Counted from the first letter of the stretch, positions 1 to 10,132 are shown. The stretch: DNA of 64,000 bases from Amphritea sp. (GCF_016744155.1 NZ_JADGEW010000019.1:1-64000); one strand, 5' to 3'. Made by a program: numbers and translations. Notes: generated from the letters alone by a model not told the origin.

Positions 1-371
1 TCTGCAATCCACTGAAGATATTTTAATAATTAGCTGTAGATCTCGCCGATAAGCCCTGATTTTTTTGAAGAGCTGTCGTGGGCAATCATTCATCTAAGTT
101 TTAATACCTTCAATCTGTAATCCACTGAAGATACTGTAAAATTTGGTGTAGAGTTCGCCGATAAGCCCTGAGTTTTTTTGAAGAGCCGTCGTGGACAATC
201 ATTCATCCAGAGCTTGATACCTTCAACACTTCATCCATTGAAGATATTTTAAGAATTAGTTGTAGAGTTCGCCGATAGCCCTGAGTTTTTTTGAAGAGCC
301 GTCGTGGGCAATCATTCATCTAAGTCTTAATACCTTCAATCTGTAATCCACTGAAGATACTGTAAAAATTG

Positions 372-732
<361 letters not shown>

Positions 733-739
733 GGCGCAA

Positions 740-767
740 AGGATACCAGCACACCCACCATTAGCAA
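740..767 (-). promoter_or_regulatory. Promoter of rnpB
   Basis: On the minus strand TTGCTA (767-762) and TATCCT (745-740) are separated by 16 bp, and the presumed first base of RNase P RNA lies about 7 bp downstream of the -10 box. Sigma-70 type, predicted from position and match. Confidence 0.6.
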
Positions 768-792
768 GCCAAAGATTAAAAGAGCTGATGAA

Positions 793-1644
793 TTATTTTC
801 GTTCAAGCGCCGCCTGATATAACACCTTCTTTTTAACACCTGTAATCCGGGCTGCTAACGCAGAAGCTTGCTTCACAGAAAGCTCTTCCAACAGAATATC
901 CAGTACCTCACTACTCCGGGGGTCGAGCAAACTATCATCTTGCTCCGGCGCGCCTTCAATCATTAATACAAACTCACCTCTTCGCTGATTTGGATCAGCC
1001 TCAACCTGCGCAAGCACCTCTTCTGCAGTACCTCCAAGGAAAGTTTCAAAGGTTTTTGTTAATTCCCTGGCCAGTACAATCGAGCGTTCGGAACCAAAGG
1101 CCGTGACGATATCTTTCAGGCTATCGATAATTCGGTGAGGTGACTCATAAAACATAAGCGTTCTGGTTTCATTTGCCCGTGCTGCGTAGTAATTCAACCG
1201 CTGTTGAGACTTCGCTGGAGGAAAACCTTCAAAAGCAAAGCGATCAGAAGGCACGCCCGCCGCACAGAGCGCAGCAACCAAAGCACAACAACCAGGCACT
1301 GGTGCTACTTGAAACCCTGCAGCCCGCACTTCTCTCACAAGAATAAAGCCGGGATCAGAAATAAGAGGTGTCCCAGCATCAGAAATAAGTGCGATATCCT
1401 TCCCTTGCTGTAACTTTTCAATAATTTTTTGCTGTTGCTGGCGTTCATTGTGGTCATGAACTGCTATCATCGGCGTTTTGATATTAAAATGTGACAGCAA
1501 ACGTCCACTGTGACGGGTATCTTCAGCTGCGATTAATGCAACAGACTCCAATATTCGGAGCGCGCGCGGCGTAATATCTTCCAGGTTGCCAATCGGCGTT
1601 GCAACTACATACAAAACTGCTTCGGACATCGGTATTCGAGCCAT
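793..1644 (-). CDS. rsmI: 16S rRNA (cytidine-1402-2'-O)-methyltransferase
   Basis: RsmI methylates the ribose of C1402 in the decoding centre of 16S rRNA with S-adenosylmethionine. The 283-aa protein has the tetrapyrrole-methylase fold signatures: VVATPIGNLEDITPRAL near the N-terminus, AEDTRHSGRLL, SDAGTPLISDPG, FEGFPP and YESPHRI. The PGPSA loop common in the family reads PGCCA here. Two ATG starts are possible (1644 or six codons downstream); neither has a strong ribosome site and the first is given. It is divergent from lpoA, whose start is only 24 bp away, an arrangement widely conserved in gammaproteobacteria. Confidence 0.95.
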   Translation of the reverse strand: MARIPMSEAVLYVVATPIGNLEDITPRALRILESVALIAAEDTRHSGRLLSHFNIKTPMIAVHDHNERQQQQKIIEKLQQGKDIALISDAGTPLISDPGFILVREVRAAGFQVAPVPGCCALVAALCAAGVPSDRFAFEGFPPAKSQQRLNYYAARANETRTLMFYESPHRIIDSLKDIVTAFGSERSIVLARELTKTFETFLGGTAEEVLAQVEADPNQRRGEFVLMIEGAPEQDDSLLDPRSSEVLDILLEELSVKQASALAARITGVKKKVLYQAALERK

Positions 1645-1668
1645 TTATAATTCAGGGTGTGAAAGTAT

Positions 1669-3483
1669 ATGACGTTTCCAAGTCGTCTGTCTCTTGTCCT
1701 AACCGCAAGCGCGGCACTTTTTCTAGCAGGCTGTGGTACTCAGACAACCAATATAGCCACCCAAAAGCCCGGTGACCCTATGCAACAGGTCGCCGAGCTG
1801 CTCTCAAAAGCCGAGACTGCTGCGCCAATAAAAAGCGCCCAGCTAAAAACAGAAGCTGCACGAAAGCTTATCCAATTAGGCCGTAAAGACGAAGCCGCAC
1901 GCCTACTGGAAGAGATTGACCTGGAATATCTGACACCAGGATTACAATTCGAGATAGCTGAACTTAAAGCCCGCTCTGCCCTAGAACAACAGGATGGCCA
2001 GAGCGCATTGCGCTATCTACAACAACTCACACCAGAAACAACGATCAACCTGCCTGTAGAACAGCAATATAAAATCGGCGAAATGCAAGCAGACGCATAT
2101 CGATATCAGCAAAACCCCCTTAGTGAACTGCTACAACTTATTCAACTCAGTAACTACAGTCTGAATGAAAAAACCGAAACACTGCATAATCGGATTTGGG
2201 ATCTGCTTATCAAACTTCCCGCCCCCCAGCTAAAGCAGCTCAGTCAGCAACCGGACAACAGCTATTACCAACAAGGCTGGTATGAACTTGCATTAAGCAC
2301 CACAACAGCACGAGATCTGGGGCAGCAAAATCAACTACTGCAACAATGGAACACCCTTTGGCAGTCTCACCCAGCCCAACAGACGCCACCATCAGCGCTA
2401 TTAGCTGTCACAGCAACTGATACCCTAAGCGCTGACCACATCGCACTTTTCCTACCCATGAGCGGCAGCCTGGAAAAACCTGCCGAAGCGATCATAACCG
2501 GCTTTATGACTGCTCATTATAATGCCGTTCGTGCTGGTGATAGCACCGCCAAAGTCACGATGCTCGACTCAAACATAATTAAATCCCCCGAACAGCTCTA
2601 TCAGGTAGCACAGGAACGCGGAATCGATCTGATAATCGGGCCGCTAGAAAAAGAGATGGTTGAAAGCCTGATTAATTTCGGTCCAGCGCCCATTCCAACA
2701 TTAACACTGAACACCGTCGCCAACAGTCAGCAGGAAAATGTATACCAGTTCGGGCTCTCTATAGAAGACGAAGCATCGCAAGCGGCAGAACAGATCTGGC
2801 AGGACCAAAAAAGCAAGGCGCTTATCTACACCCCGGGAACCGACTGGGGGCAACGCGCTGCGGCAGCCTTCCAACAGCGCTTCACACAGCTTGGCGGTAC
2901 CGTACTAGACAGTTATAGCTATGGGCGTGATGAAAACTACTCAGAACAGATCGCCAGCCTACTGGGAACCGAACAAAGCAATCAACGGCGCCAACAACTG
3001 ATTAAGATTATTGGTGAAAGACCCGAATTTGAAGATCGCCGCCGTCAGGACGTCGATGCTATTTTTCTATCTGCCCTCCCCCAGGCTGCACGACAAATCA
3101 AACCTACGCTGGCGTTTTACTATGCTGGAAGAATTCCAGTCTATGCCACATCTCACATTTATAGCGGCAATGAAGCAGCCATCGAAGATCAGGATCTGAA
3201 CGGCATTCGCTTTGTATCGACTCCCTGGATAAGTAGCGCCCCATCAGCTGCGCACTTGCAACTAGCTCAACAGCGAGACAATACTGACAGTCGTTATGGG
3301 CGCCTCTACGCACTGGGGATTGATGCATTCGGCCTATTCCCCTTCCTTGCCCAACTATCCGCATCGCCATCAGCTAAAATAGAAGGCGAGACAGGCGCAC
3401 TATCAATCAGTGAAAACAATCAGATTGTACGCACCCTCAACTGGAATATTTTCAAGCAGGGAATTGCCATTCCAATGGAATAA
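1669..3483 (+). CDS. lpoA: Penicillin-binding protein activator, outer-membrane lipoprotein LpoA
   Basis: LpoA is an outer-membrane lipoprotein that spans the periplasm and stimulates the transpeptidase activity of PBP1A. The sequence shows a lipoprotein signal with lipobox LAGC (lipidated Cys22), an N-terminal helical TPR-like half (about residues 30-250) rich in Gln, Leu and Ala, and a C-terminal half beginning near HIALFLPMSGSL that resembles type I periplasmic binding proteins. Length of 604 aa is typical. It leads a run with yraN, diaA and dolP, spaced 3-11 bp apart, so probably one operon. Confidence 0.95.
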   Translation: MTFPSRLSLVLTASAALFLAGCGTQTTNIATQKPGDPMQQVAELLSKAETAAPIKSAQLKTEAARKLIQLGRKDEAARLLEEIDLEYLTPGLQFEIAELKARSALEQQDGQSALRYLQQLTPETTINLPVEQQYKIGEMQADAYRYQQNPLSELLQLIQLSNYSLNEKTETLHNRIWDLLIKLPAPQLKQLSQQPDNSYYQQGWYELALSTTTARDLGQQNQLLQQWNTLWQSHPAQQTPPSALLAVTATDTLSADHIALFLPMSGSLEKPAEAIITGFMTAHYNAVRAGDSTAKVTMLDSNIIKSPEQLYQVAQERGIDLIIGPLEKEMVESLINFGPAPIPTLTLNTVANSQQENVYQFGLSIEDEASQAAEQIWQDQKSKALIYTPGTDWGQRAAAAFQQRFTQLGGTVLDSYSYGRDENYSEQIASLLGTEQSNQRRQQLIKIIGERPEFEDRRRQDVDAIFLSALPQAARQIKPTLAFYYAGRIPVYATSHIYSGNEAAIEDQDLNGIRFVSTPWISSAPSAAHLQLAQQRDNTDSRYGRLYALGIDAFGLFPFLAQLSASPSAKIEGETGALSISENNQIVRTLNWNIFKQGIAIPME

Positions 3484-3491
3484 GACACATT

Positions 3492-3875
3492 ATGGACAGA
3501 CAAAAAATCGGCAGGGACGCCGAACAAAACGCCCTTAACTATTTAAAAAAACAGGGGCTCAAGCTAGTAGAGAAAAATTACCGCTGCAGGTTTGGCGAAA
3601 TCGATTTAATCATGCATCACAATGACCAACTGGTTTTTGTAGAGGTGCGCAGCAGACGCCACCAACAATGGGGCGGAGCCAGCTTTTCAGTTGATTATCA
3701 CAAACAGAAGAAATTAATAAAAACAGCAAGTTACTTCCTCAGCCAGCAGAAAAGCAGTAACCTGCCAATATGTCGGTTTGATGTTGTCGCATTTGAGGCC
3801 AATAAGGACAACGGGAGTGGAGATTCCTGCCCTATATGGTATAAAGACGCCTTCAGACCTGAAGCCACTTTCTGA
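3492..3875 (+). CDS. yraN: YraN/UPF0102 family nuclease-fold protein
   Basis: This 127-aa protein belongs to the UPF0102 family, which has a restriction-endonuclease-like (PD-(D/E)XK) fold and no settled function. Motifs seen are a Gly-Glu-Ile-Asp-Leu-Ile segment at about residues 37-42 and FVEVRSR about ten residues on, which supply the acidic metal-site residues. It lies 8 bp after lpoA and 11 bp before diaA, the usual neighbours in gammaproteobacteria. Confidence 0.92.
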   Translation: MDRQKIGRDAEQNALNYLKKQGLKLVEKNYRCRFGEIDLIMHHNDQLVFVEVRSRRHQQWGGASFSVDYHKQKKLIKTASYFLSQQKSSNLPICRFDVVAFEANKDNGSGDSCPIWYKDAFRPEATF

Positions 3876-3886
3876 CAGGAGCACCG

Positions 3887-4477
3887 ATGGTACTTCAAGA
3901 CCGAGTAATTAGCCTATTCCATAACAGCATGGAGGTTAATGCCCAAACCATCGAAGAATACACACCGCTAATCTCCCATGCCGGAGAATTGATGCTCAGC
4001 TGTCTTATGTCTGAAAATAAGATAATCTGCTGCGGCAATGGCGGCAGTGCGGCCCTTTCACAACACTTCAGCAGCCTGCTCATGAACCAGTTTCGCCACG
4101 AGCGCCCTGGTCTTCCGGCCATTTCCCTCAGTGCAGATGGCTCAGCTCTGACAGGCATCGCTCAAGATGGACAGTTCAATGATATCTTTTCCAAGCAGAT
4201 CCGTGCATTAGGTCAGCCTGGCGACCTGCTGTTAATCTTATCCACAGACGGCAAAAGCTCCAACCTGGTTCAGGCAATTCAAGCAGCCCACGACAGAGAT
4301 ATGCTAGTAATTGCACTAACCGGGGGAACTAATGACAATATCCACTCTCTATTACTGCCAGATGAGGTGGAGTTTTGCATTCCAGCAGACGACCCAGCAC
4401 TTATTTTCGGTGCCCAGACTTTAATTCTGCACGCTTTGTGCGACCTGATTGATTACCAACTTTTTGGTGGAGAATAA
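3887..4477 (+). CDS. diaA: DiaA-type SIS-domain protein (DnaA initiator-associating)
   Basis: This 196-aa sugar-isomerase (SIS) domain protein is close to GmhA phosphoheptose isomerase. The position between yraN and the BON lipoprotein gene identifies it as DiaA, which binds DnaA and promotes orderly replication initiation in E. coli. Visible motifs include CGNGGSAALSQHFSSLL (phosphosugar-binding loop) and LILSTDGKSSNLVQAIQAA. The start follows a good ribosome site (GGAGCACCG-ATG). An isomerase role cannot be excluded from sequence alone. Confidence 0.88.
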   Translation: MVLQDRVISLFHNSMEVNAQTIEEYTPLISHAGELMLSCLMSENKIICCGNGGSAALSQHFSSLLMNQFRHERPGLPAISLSADGSALTGIAQDGQFNDIFSKQIRALGQPGDLLLILSTDGKSSNLVQAIQAAHDRDMLVIALTGGTNDNIHSLLLPDEVEFCIPADDPALIFGAQTLILHALCDLIDYQLFGGE

Positions 4478-4480
4478 TTA

Positions 4481-5047
4481 ATGAAACGGATAATTATCCT
4501 GACGATAGCAGGCCTTATAACCAGCGGCTGCTCTACAATAGTCAGCAGCGTCAAAGAGGAACCCATTCAGGAAGTTCGCACCGACCGCACCACCGGCAGC
4601 TTTGTCGATGACGAACTGATAGAGATCAAATCCCACGTCAATATCAGCAAAGGCTCTGTAGAGCTCAGCAGCAGCCATGTCAGCGTAACTAGCTTTAATG
4701 GCGTGGTACTAATTGCCGGCCAGGTCGCTACTGAAGAAAGCCGCATGGAAGCCGAACAAATTGTTAGCCAGGTACGTAAAATTCGCCGGATTCACAATGA
4801 ATTGACGGTAACCAGCCCAACTTCGACTCTCACCCGCGCCAGCGATACCTGGATTACTGCAAAAATCAAAGCTAACATGCTTGGCGATAAGCAAGTTGAT
4901 GCCACGCAAATTAAAATCGTTACTGAGAACGGCGTCGTCTATTTGATGGGCCTAGTAAGCCGAATACAGTCTGATAACGCAATCCGAGTTGTCCGTGGCG
5001 TTAACGGAATTCAGAAGATCGTGAAAATATTCGAATATATAGATTAA
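4481..5047 (+). CDS. dolP: Outer-membrane BON-domain lipoprotein DolP (YraP)
   Basis: DolP is a division- and outer-membrane-integrity lipoprotein that binds anionic phospholipids. The 188-aa protein has a lipobox (TSGC, Cys17) and two BON domains: about residues 45-110 (with FNGVVLIAGQV) and about 120-186 (with TENGVVYLMGLVSR). It is last in the lpoA-yraN-diaA-dolP run and is followed by a clear terminator. Confidence 0.93.
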   Translation: MKRIIILTIAGLITSGCSTIVSSVKEEPIQEVRTDRTTGSFVDDELIEIKSHVNISKGSVELSSSHVSVTSFNGVVLIAGQVATEESRMEAEQIVSQVRKIRRIHNELTVTSPTSTLTRASDTWITAKIKANMLGDKQVDATQIKIVTENGVVYLMGLVSRIQSDNAIRVVRGVNGIQKIVKIFEYID

Positions 5048-5088
5048 GGGATACAGGAAGAAATACCCTCCCTAGTATTTTTGCTTTT

Positions 5089-5118
5089 AAAAAAACCGCC
5101 TGATGGCGGTTTTTTTAT
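5089..5118 (+). terminator. Rho-independent terminator after dolP
   Basis: ACCGCC-TGAT-GGCGGT stem followed by seven T and preceded by an A-run; usable in both directions, between dolP (+) and sspB (-). Confidence 0.9.
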
Positions 5119-5200
5119 TTACAGAAGAAAAACTCACGACGGAAAGAATGAACACCGACAGTACTCGCGATGCCTTGACCAGAGGGCATGTAACTTCGCT

Positions 5201-5611
5201 TTACTTAACAACCTTAAGCGAAGGACGTGCTTTCGGCTTAGGGCCTTCTGGGGGTTTAGGATCGTTATCTGACCCCTCTTCCTCATGCAAAGCCTCAACA
5301 CCCGGCTCTGAGCCAAAACCCATGCCCTGACCGTTCTCACGCGCATAGATAGCCAACACAGACACCATTGGCGCAAAGACATTCATCGGCACTCCGCCAA
5401 AGCGAGCACTAAAACTAACCGCATCATTATCGATCATTACATCTTGCACAGCAGACGGAGCAATGTTCAATACTATCTGCCCATCACTGATAAATTGCTG
5501 CGGCACCATTACACCCTGGATCTCAGCATCAATTACCAGATGCGGCGTCCAGCCACACTCTAAAATCCATTCATTTAGTGCCCGAATCAGATAACCACGA
5601 CTAGATTGCAT
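5201..5611 (-). CDS. sspB: ClpXP adaptor, stringent starvation protein B
   Basis: SspB delivers ssrA-tagged and other substrates to the ClpXP protease. The 136-aa protein has the conserved N-terminal substrate-binding domain (RGYLIRALNEWILECGWTPH, then VPQQFISDGQIVLNIAPSAV), an acidic, Pro-rich flexible linker and a basic C-terminal tail (RPSLKVVK) corresponding to the ClpX-docking motif. It is downstream of sspA on the same strand, 60 bp away, with a hairpin in the gap. Confidence 0.95.
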   Translation of the reverse strand: MQSSRGYLIRALNEWILECGWTPHLVIDAEIQGVMVPQQFISDGQIVLNIAPSAVQDVMIDNDAVSFSARFGGVPMNVFAPMVSVLAIYARENGQGMGFGSEPGVEALHEEEGSDNDPKPPEGPKPKARPSLKVVK

Positions 5612-5622
5612 TATTACACTCC

Positions 5623-5655
5623 AAAAAAAAGGACGAGTAGATACTCATCCTTTTT
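5623..5655 (-). terminator. Hairpin with U-run between sspA and sspB
   Basis: Read on the minus strand, AAAAAGGATGAGTA pairs with TACTCGTCCTTTTT and T residues follow. It may partly terminate sspA transcription and lower sspB expression. It is nearly symmetrical, so it could work in either direction. Confidence 0.7.
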
Positions 5656-5671
5656 GAAAAAACACTTACTA

Positions 5672-6301
5672 TCAGTCACGCATTTCGCGCTCTTCTTCTG
5701 ACAGACTGACCTGGAAAGACTCACGCTCAAATAAGCGAGTCATATACTTAATCAACTCTTTACTTTGAGCTTCTGGTAATTCAACACCCAGAATTTCCAA
5801 ACGCCACAACAGCGGAGCAATACAGCAATCAACCAGCGTAAACTCTTCGCTCATGAAGAAATCTTTTTCACCAAAGATTGGCGAAACAGCCACAAGGCTA
5901 TCGCGTAACGCTTTACGCGCCTCTTCAGCTTCGTCAGCATCCTCTGCGTTCAGAATAACATCTGCCAGAGCACACCAGTCACGCTGAATGCGATACATAT
6001 ACAAACGACTTTCAGCACGTGCAACAGGATAGACAGGCAGTAGCGGTGGATGAGGAAAACGCTCATCCAGATACTCCATCATCACATTTGGCTCATACAA
6101 AACCAGCTCACGATCCAGAAGGGTCGGCAGGCTGTTGTATGGATTCAGTGAAGCCAGATCCTCAGGCAAATTATTCGGATCGCAGTCATTGATCTCAACT
6201 GCAACACCCTTTTCCGCCAGAACGATACGCACCCGATGGCTGTAATGATCATTGCCATCGGAGTAAAAAGTCATAGACGAACGCTTGGCCACTACACCCA
6301 T
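5672..6301 (-). CDS. sspA: Stringent starvation protein A (GST-fold RNA polymerase-associated)
   Basis: SspA binds RNA polymerase and modulates transcription under starvation and acid stress. It has a glutathione-S-transferase fold without the usual catalytic residue. The protein begins [18 protein letters not shown] like its relatives; this start (6301) has a GGGGTG ribosome site, whereas the longer frame opening at 6328 has none, so the shorter 209-aa form is chosen. Thioredoxin-like N-domain and helical C-domain ([18 protein letters not shown]) are visible. It precedes sspB and follows the petABC terminator. Confidence 0.94.
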   Translation of the reverse strand: MGVVAKRSSMTFYSDGNDHYSHRVRIVLAEKGVAVEINDCDPNNLPEDLASLNPYNSLPTLLDRELVLYEPNVMMEYLDERFPHPPLLPVYPVARAESRLYMYRIQRDWCALADVILNAEDADEAEEARKALRDSLVAVSPIFGEKDFFMSEEFTLVDCCIAPLLWRLEILGVELPEAQSKELIKYMTRLFERESFQVSLSEEEREMRD

Positions 6302-6330
6302 TAAATCACCCCGTTTCACATATTCCATAA

Positions 6331-6369
6331 AAAAAATATACGCGGACCGACAAAGTCGGACCGCGTATA
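6331..6369 (-). terminator. Terminator of the petABC operon
   Basis: Long inverted repeat TATACGCGG-CCGAC / GTCGG-CCGCGTATA around AAA, with one central mismatch in the stem, followed on the minus strand by eight T. It lies immediately after petC. Confidence 0.88.
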
Positions 6370-6391
6370 GGCATTACTAACCGACAGACGT

Positions 6392-7162
6392 TTAGTGAAC
6401 GTCTTTCCAGTACTCTTTCTTCAGTGCGTAAGCAAATACGAAGAAGATAGCCAGGAAGATCAGCACTTTATAACCAATTGCCTGAGACTCCATCTTAACA
6501 GGGTTACCCATGTAAGACATGAAGTTCACCAAGTCATAGATAGTTTTGTCGAACTCTTCAACAGACTGAGAACCTTTCTCAGAAATAGTCAGACATCCAG
6601 TACCAATCTGTAAACCAGTCAGAGGATCAATTTTACTCTCTCCCCCCTGATGCGCCATCTCTTCAGCAGAACAATTTTGCTTCTGAACACCTTGCAGACC
6701 TTCTAGAACGTTAGGCATACCAACATCCGGGAAGACAACATTGTTCACACCCCAAGGGCGCGCACTGTCTGTGTAAAAGCTACGTAGGTAAGTATAGATC
6801 CAATCTTCACCACGTAAACGCGTTTCAAGAGTCAAATCTGGTGGAGGAGTACCAAACCACTTGGCAGCATCATCCTGAGGCATAGCAATAGTCATCTGCT
6901 CACCAGACTTCTGCTCACCAAAGATCAGATTCTCAGCCATCAAATCAACCGGCAGGCCGATATCATTAGCAGCACGATCAAAGCGCTGGTAGTTAGCTGA
7001 GTGACAACCCATACAATGGTTTACAAAAGTCTTCATACCACGCTGCAAAGACTCCTGATTAGTGTGGTCAGCATCCATACTATCCAGATGCACCCCACCC
7101 GTACTCGCACTGGCTACCATAGGCACCAGCACCATAACGATTGCGATAAAAAACTTTTTCAT
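6392..7162 (-). CDS. petC: Cytochrome c1 of the cytochrome bc1 complex
   Basis: Cytochrome c1 passes electrons from the Rieske protein to soluble or membrane cytochrome c in respiratory complex III. The 256-aa protein has a cleavable signal (ending ASAS), one haem-c site CMGCH at residues 50-54, a Met ligand candidate in FPDVGMPNVL, and a C-terminal membrane anchor (VLIFLAIFFVFAYALKKEYW). It is the third gene of petABC; its start overlaps the petB stop by one base, indicating translational coupling. Confidence 0.97.
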   Translation of the reverse strand: MKKFFIAIVMVLVPMVASASTGGVHLDSMDADHTNQESLQRGMKTFVNHCMGCHSANYQRFDRAANDIGLPVDLMAENLIFGEQKSGEQMTIAMPQDDAAKWFGTPPPDLTLETRLRGEDWIYTYLRSFYTDSARPWGVNNVVFPDVGMPNVLEGLQGVQKQNCSAEEMAHQGGESKIDPLTGLQIGTGCLTISEKGSQSVEEFDKTIYDLVNFMSYMGNPVKMESQAIGYKVLIFLAIFFVFAYALKKEYWKDVH

Positions 7163-8409
7163 TAGCCTGTCACCCTTTCTGGTACCGGTTTAGTGCTTTC
7201 CATTCTGGTGTAGAACGGCATCAGGAAGAAGTACGCAAAGTACAACCCTGTACAGATCTGTGCGACAACTGTACGACCTGGTGTTGAAGCAACCACACCC
7301 AAATACCCAAGAACAACAAAGCTCACAGCAAAGATAGCCAACCAAACTTTGCTAATCCAACCTTTGTAACGCATGGATTTAACCGGACTACGGTCAAGCC
7401 ATGGCAGAACAAACAGAATAGCAATCGCACCACCCATCACAACCACACCTGGGAACTGAGAACCCAGAATTGGCGGAATCGCACGCAACATTGCGTAGAA
7501 CGGCGTGAAGTACCATACCGGCGCAATATGCGGAGGCGTCTTCAGCGGGTTAGCAGGTTCAAAGTTAGGCTTCTCAATGAAGTAACCACCCATCTCCGGG
7601 AAGAAGAAGATGATCAAACAGAACACAAACAAGAACACCACAACACCTACAATATCTTTAACAGAGTAGTAAGGGTGGAAAGGAATACCGTCTAGTGGGA
7701 CGCCATTCTCATCTTTCTTGTCTTTAATCTCGATACCGTCAGGGTTGTTAGAACCCACTTCGTGTAGCGCGATGATGTGCAGGACAACCAGCGCCAACAG
7801 CACTATAGGCAACGCAACAACGTGCAGAGAGAAGAAGCGATTCAGGGTAACACCTGAAATCACGTAGTCGCCACGAATCCACTCAGCCAGATCCGGACCA
7901 ATAACCGGTATAGCAGAGAACAGAGATACGATTACCTGAGCACCCCAATATGACATCTGCCCCCATGGAAGCAGATAGCCCATGAATGCCTCAGCCATCA
8001 GCGCCAGATAGATCGCCATACCAAAGAGCCATATCAACTCACGCGGCTTACGGTAAGAACCGTACAACACACCACGGAACATATGCAGGTAAACAACAGC
8101 GAAAAATGCAGATGCACCGGTAGAGTGCATATAACGAAGCAGCCAACCATAATCTATATCACGCATGATATATTCAACAGAAGCAAACGCACCTTCCGCT
8201 GTTGGGTTATAGCTCATAGTCAACCAGATACCGGTCAGTAGCTGGTTAACAAGAACCAACATCGCCAGTGAACCGAAGAAATACCAGAAATTGAAATTCT
8301 TTGGAGCATAGTATTTTGCCAGATGATCATCCCACATCGCAGTGAGTGGGAAACGATCATCGATCCAGCCCATAACGCCTGGATTTCCTTTATTACGTGC
8401 GCCAGCCAT
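7162..8409 (-). CDS. petB: Cytochrome b of the cytochrome bc1 complex
   Basis: Cytochrome b carries the two b haems and both quinone sites of complex III in the inner membrane. The 415-aa protein shows the two His pairs (RYMHSTGASAFFAVVYLHMFRG region and SLHVVALPIVLLALVVLHI) and many membrane helices. The Qo motif PEWY reads PVWY (IAPVWYFTPFYAMLR), a form also known in other gammaproteobacteria. It overlaps petA and petC by one base each. Confidence 0.97.
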   Translation of the reverse strand: MAGARNKGNPGVMGWIDDRFPLTAMWDDHLAKYYAPKNFNFWYFFGSLAMLVLVNQLLTGIWLTMSYNPTAEGAFASVEYIMRDIDYGWLLRYMHSTGASAFFAVVYLHMFRGVLYGSYRKPRELIWLFGMAIYLALMAEAFMGYLLPWGQMSYWGAQVIVSLFSAIPVIGPDLAEWIRGDYVISGVTLNRFFSLHVVALPIVLLALVVLHIIALHEVGSNNPDGIEIKDKKDENGVPLDGIPFHPYYSVKDIVGVVVFLFVFCLIIFFFPEMGGYFIEKPNFEPANPLKTPPHIAPVWYFTPFYAMLRAIPPILGSQFPGVVVMGGAIAILFVLPWLDRSPVKSMRYKGWISKVWLAIFAVSFVVLGYLGVVASTPGRTVVAQICTGLYFAYFFLMPFYTRMESTKPVPERVTG

Positions 8410-9005
8410 TATGCAGTCTCCTGATCAACACCAACAATAATTACGTTATCGCTCTCATAGAAATGAGGCGGAACAACCAAGTTAGTTGGCGCTGGTGAGC
8501 TCTTCACAACACGGCCAGACAAGTCGAAGCGAGAACCGTGACATGGACAATAGAAACCGCCAACCCACTGAGGACCGAGATCTTCAGGTGCAACTTCAGG
8601 GCGGTAAGTCGGAGAACAACCCAGGTGTGTACAGATACCCACCAGCACAACGATATCTTCGCGAATCGCTCGAGCAGGTGTGCCCGGCACATAGTTAGGC
8701 TGCTGTGGAACCTCTGATTTTGGATCAGCCAGAGTATCATCAAGTGTCGCCAAATCAGCTAAAGCCTTAGCGTCACGACGAACAATCCACACAGGCTTGC
8801 CACGCCATTGAACGACAGTCTGCTGACCGTATTCAAGTTTACTGACATCAACTTTCACCGGTGCACCAGCAGTTTTCGCCTTTGCACTCGGATTCCATGA
8901 AGCCACGAACGGAACAGCTGCTCCTACGGCACCTACTGCCCCAACAGCAGAAGTGGCACCGATCAGAAGACGTCGCCGTCCCTTATTCACGCCGTCATTA
9001 CTCAT
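8409..9005 (-). CDS. petA: Ubiquinol-cytochrome c reductase Rieske iron-sulfur subunit
   Basis: The Rieske protein holds the 2Fe-2S cluster that oxidises ubiquinol in complex III. The 198-aa protein has a twin-arginine-type N-terminus ([13 protein letters not shown]) that also anchors it, and both cluster boxes, CTHLGC and CPCHGSRFD. It is the first gene of petABC; a promoter candidate lies about 110 bp upstream. Confidence 0.97.
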   Translation of the reverse strand: MSNDGVNKGRRRLLIGATSAVGAVGAVGAAVPFVASWNPSAKAKTAGAPVKVDVSKLEYGQQTVVQWRGKPVWIVRRDAKALADLATLDDTLADPKSEVPQQPNYVPGTPARAIREDIVVLVGICTHLGCSPTYRPEVAPEDLGPQWVGGFYCPCHGSRFDLSGRVVKSSPAPTNLVVPPHFYESDNVIIVGVDQETA

Positions 9006-9116
9006 TAAGATTATCTCCCCTCACTCAACCTTTTAACCCCCGCGCTATTGCAGCGCAGCAATTGTCTAGTTGCTCAGTAATGAATACCGAATTAACGGAT
9101 TTTTAAAATGGCCCAA

Positions 9117-9145
9117 ATAATAATGAAATTCCCCTCTTCTTACAA
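9117..9145 (-). promoter_or_regulatory. Putative promoter of petABC
   Basis: On the minus strand TTGTAA (9145-9140) and TATTAT (9122-9117) with a 17-bp spacer, 112 bp upstream of petA. The remainder of the 292-bp gap to rpsI holds an inverted repeat TAGGCGTAAA/TTTACGCCTA near 9155-9180 without a T-run. Confidence 0.5.
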
Positions 9146-9227
9146 GGCTAATTAGGCGTAAACCCCCCTTTTTACGCCTATAGTCGAGCTTGCTTTGACC
9201 TCACCCTGCGAGAGAAAAATCGAAACC

Positions 9228-9268
9228 AAAAAAAACGCCCGAACCATTGCTGGCGCGGGCGTTTTTTT
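9228..9268 (-). terminator. Terminator after rpsI
   Basis: On the minus strand an A-run, then ACGCCCGCGCC-loop-GGTTCGGGCGT followed by eight T. It ends the rplM-rpsI operon and separates it from petABC. Confidence 0.9.
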
Positions 9269-9297
9269 GTGCGATACAGAAACTGTATCGTAGCGAA

Positions 9298-9690
9298 TTA
9301 ACGCTTGGAGAACTGAGGCTTCTTACGTGCTTTACGTAGACCCACTTTCTTACGCTCAACTTCACGAGCATCACGGGTAACGAAACCAGCAGCACGCAAT
9401 TCTGGGCGCAGAGTTTCATCAAAAACCATCAATGCACGAGTAATACCGTGACGGATTGCACCAGCCTGACCGGTACCACCACCACCTTTAACGGTAATGT
9501 AAACATCGAACTTCTCATGGTTACCCGTCAGCTCAAGAGGCTGGCGAACGATCATGCGAGCAGTTTCGCGACCAAAGTAAACATCAAGCTCACGTTGGTT
9601 TACAGTGATTTTGCCTGTACCTGGACGCAGAAATACACGTGCTGTAGAGGACTTACGACGGCCTGTGCCGTAATACTGAGTTGTAGACAT
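9298..9690 (-). CDS. rpsI: Small ribosomal subunit protein uS9
   Basis: The 130-aa S9 protein lies in the head of the 30S subunit with its C-terminal tail near the P-site tRNA. Family features are [19 protein letters not shown] at the N-terminus, [21 protein letters not shown] in the middle and the basic C-terminus ending FSKR. It is encoded 13 bp after rplM, the universal order. Confidence 0.99.
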   Translation of the reverse strand: MSTTQYYGTGRRKSSTARVFLRPGTGKITVNQRELDVYFGRETARMIVRQPLELTGNHEKFDVYITVKGGGGTGQAGAIRHGITRALMVFDETLRPELRAAGFVTRDAREVERKKVGLRKARKKPQFSKR

Positions 9691-9703
9691 GTTGACCTGC
9701 CCC

Positions 9704-10132
9704 TTAGACGTTCAGTTCTTGTGGCTGTTGAGCCGCATGCGGATGTTCTGCACCAGCGTACACCTTCATCTTGGTGTACATAGCGCGACCCAGGGGACCT
9801 TTAGGTAGCATACCTTTAACGGCCAGTTCGATGGTGCGTGTTGGCTGAGTCTCAACCATCTTCTCGAAAGAAGTTTCACGCAAACCACCTGGGTAACCAG
9901 TATGGCGATAGTACATTTTGTCCTTACGCTTGTTACCGGTTACGTTAACTTTCTCAGCGTTAATAACGATGATGTAATCGCCAGTATCAACGTGAGGAGT
10001 AAATTCTGCTTTATGCTTGCCACGCAGACGACGAGCGATTTCAGTAGCCATACGACCCAGAGTTTTACCCTCAGCGTCGACAACATACCAGTCGCGTTTA
10101 ACCTCTGCAGGCTTTGCGCTAAATGTAGTCAT
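9704..10132 (-). CDS. rplM: Large ribosomal subunit protein uL13
   Basis: The 142-aa L13 protein is an early assembly protein of the 50S subunit. Conserved segments include [50 protein letters not shown] and [12 protein letters not shown]. It is first in the rplM-rpsI operon, behind a strong promoter and a leader of about 125 nt. In E. coli, L13 represses its own mRNA through the leader, and a comparable control is plausible here. Confidence 0.99.
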   Translation of the reverse strand: MTTFSAKPAEVKRDWYVVDAEGKTLGRMATEIARRLRGKHKAEFTPHVDTGDYIIVINAEKVNVTGNKRKDKMYYRHTGYPGGLRETSFEKMVETQPTRTIELAVKGMLPKGPLGRAMYTKMKVYAGAEHPHAAQQPQELNV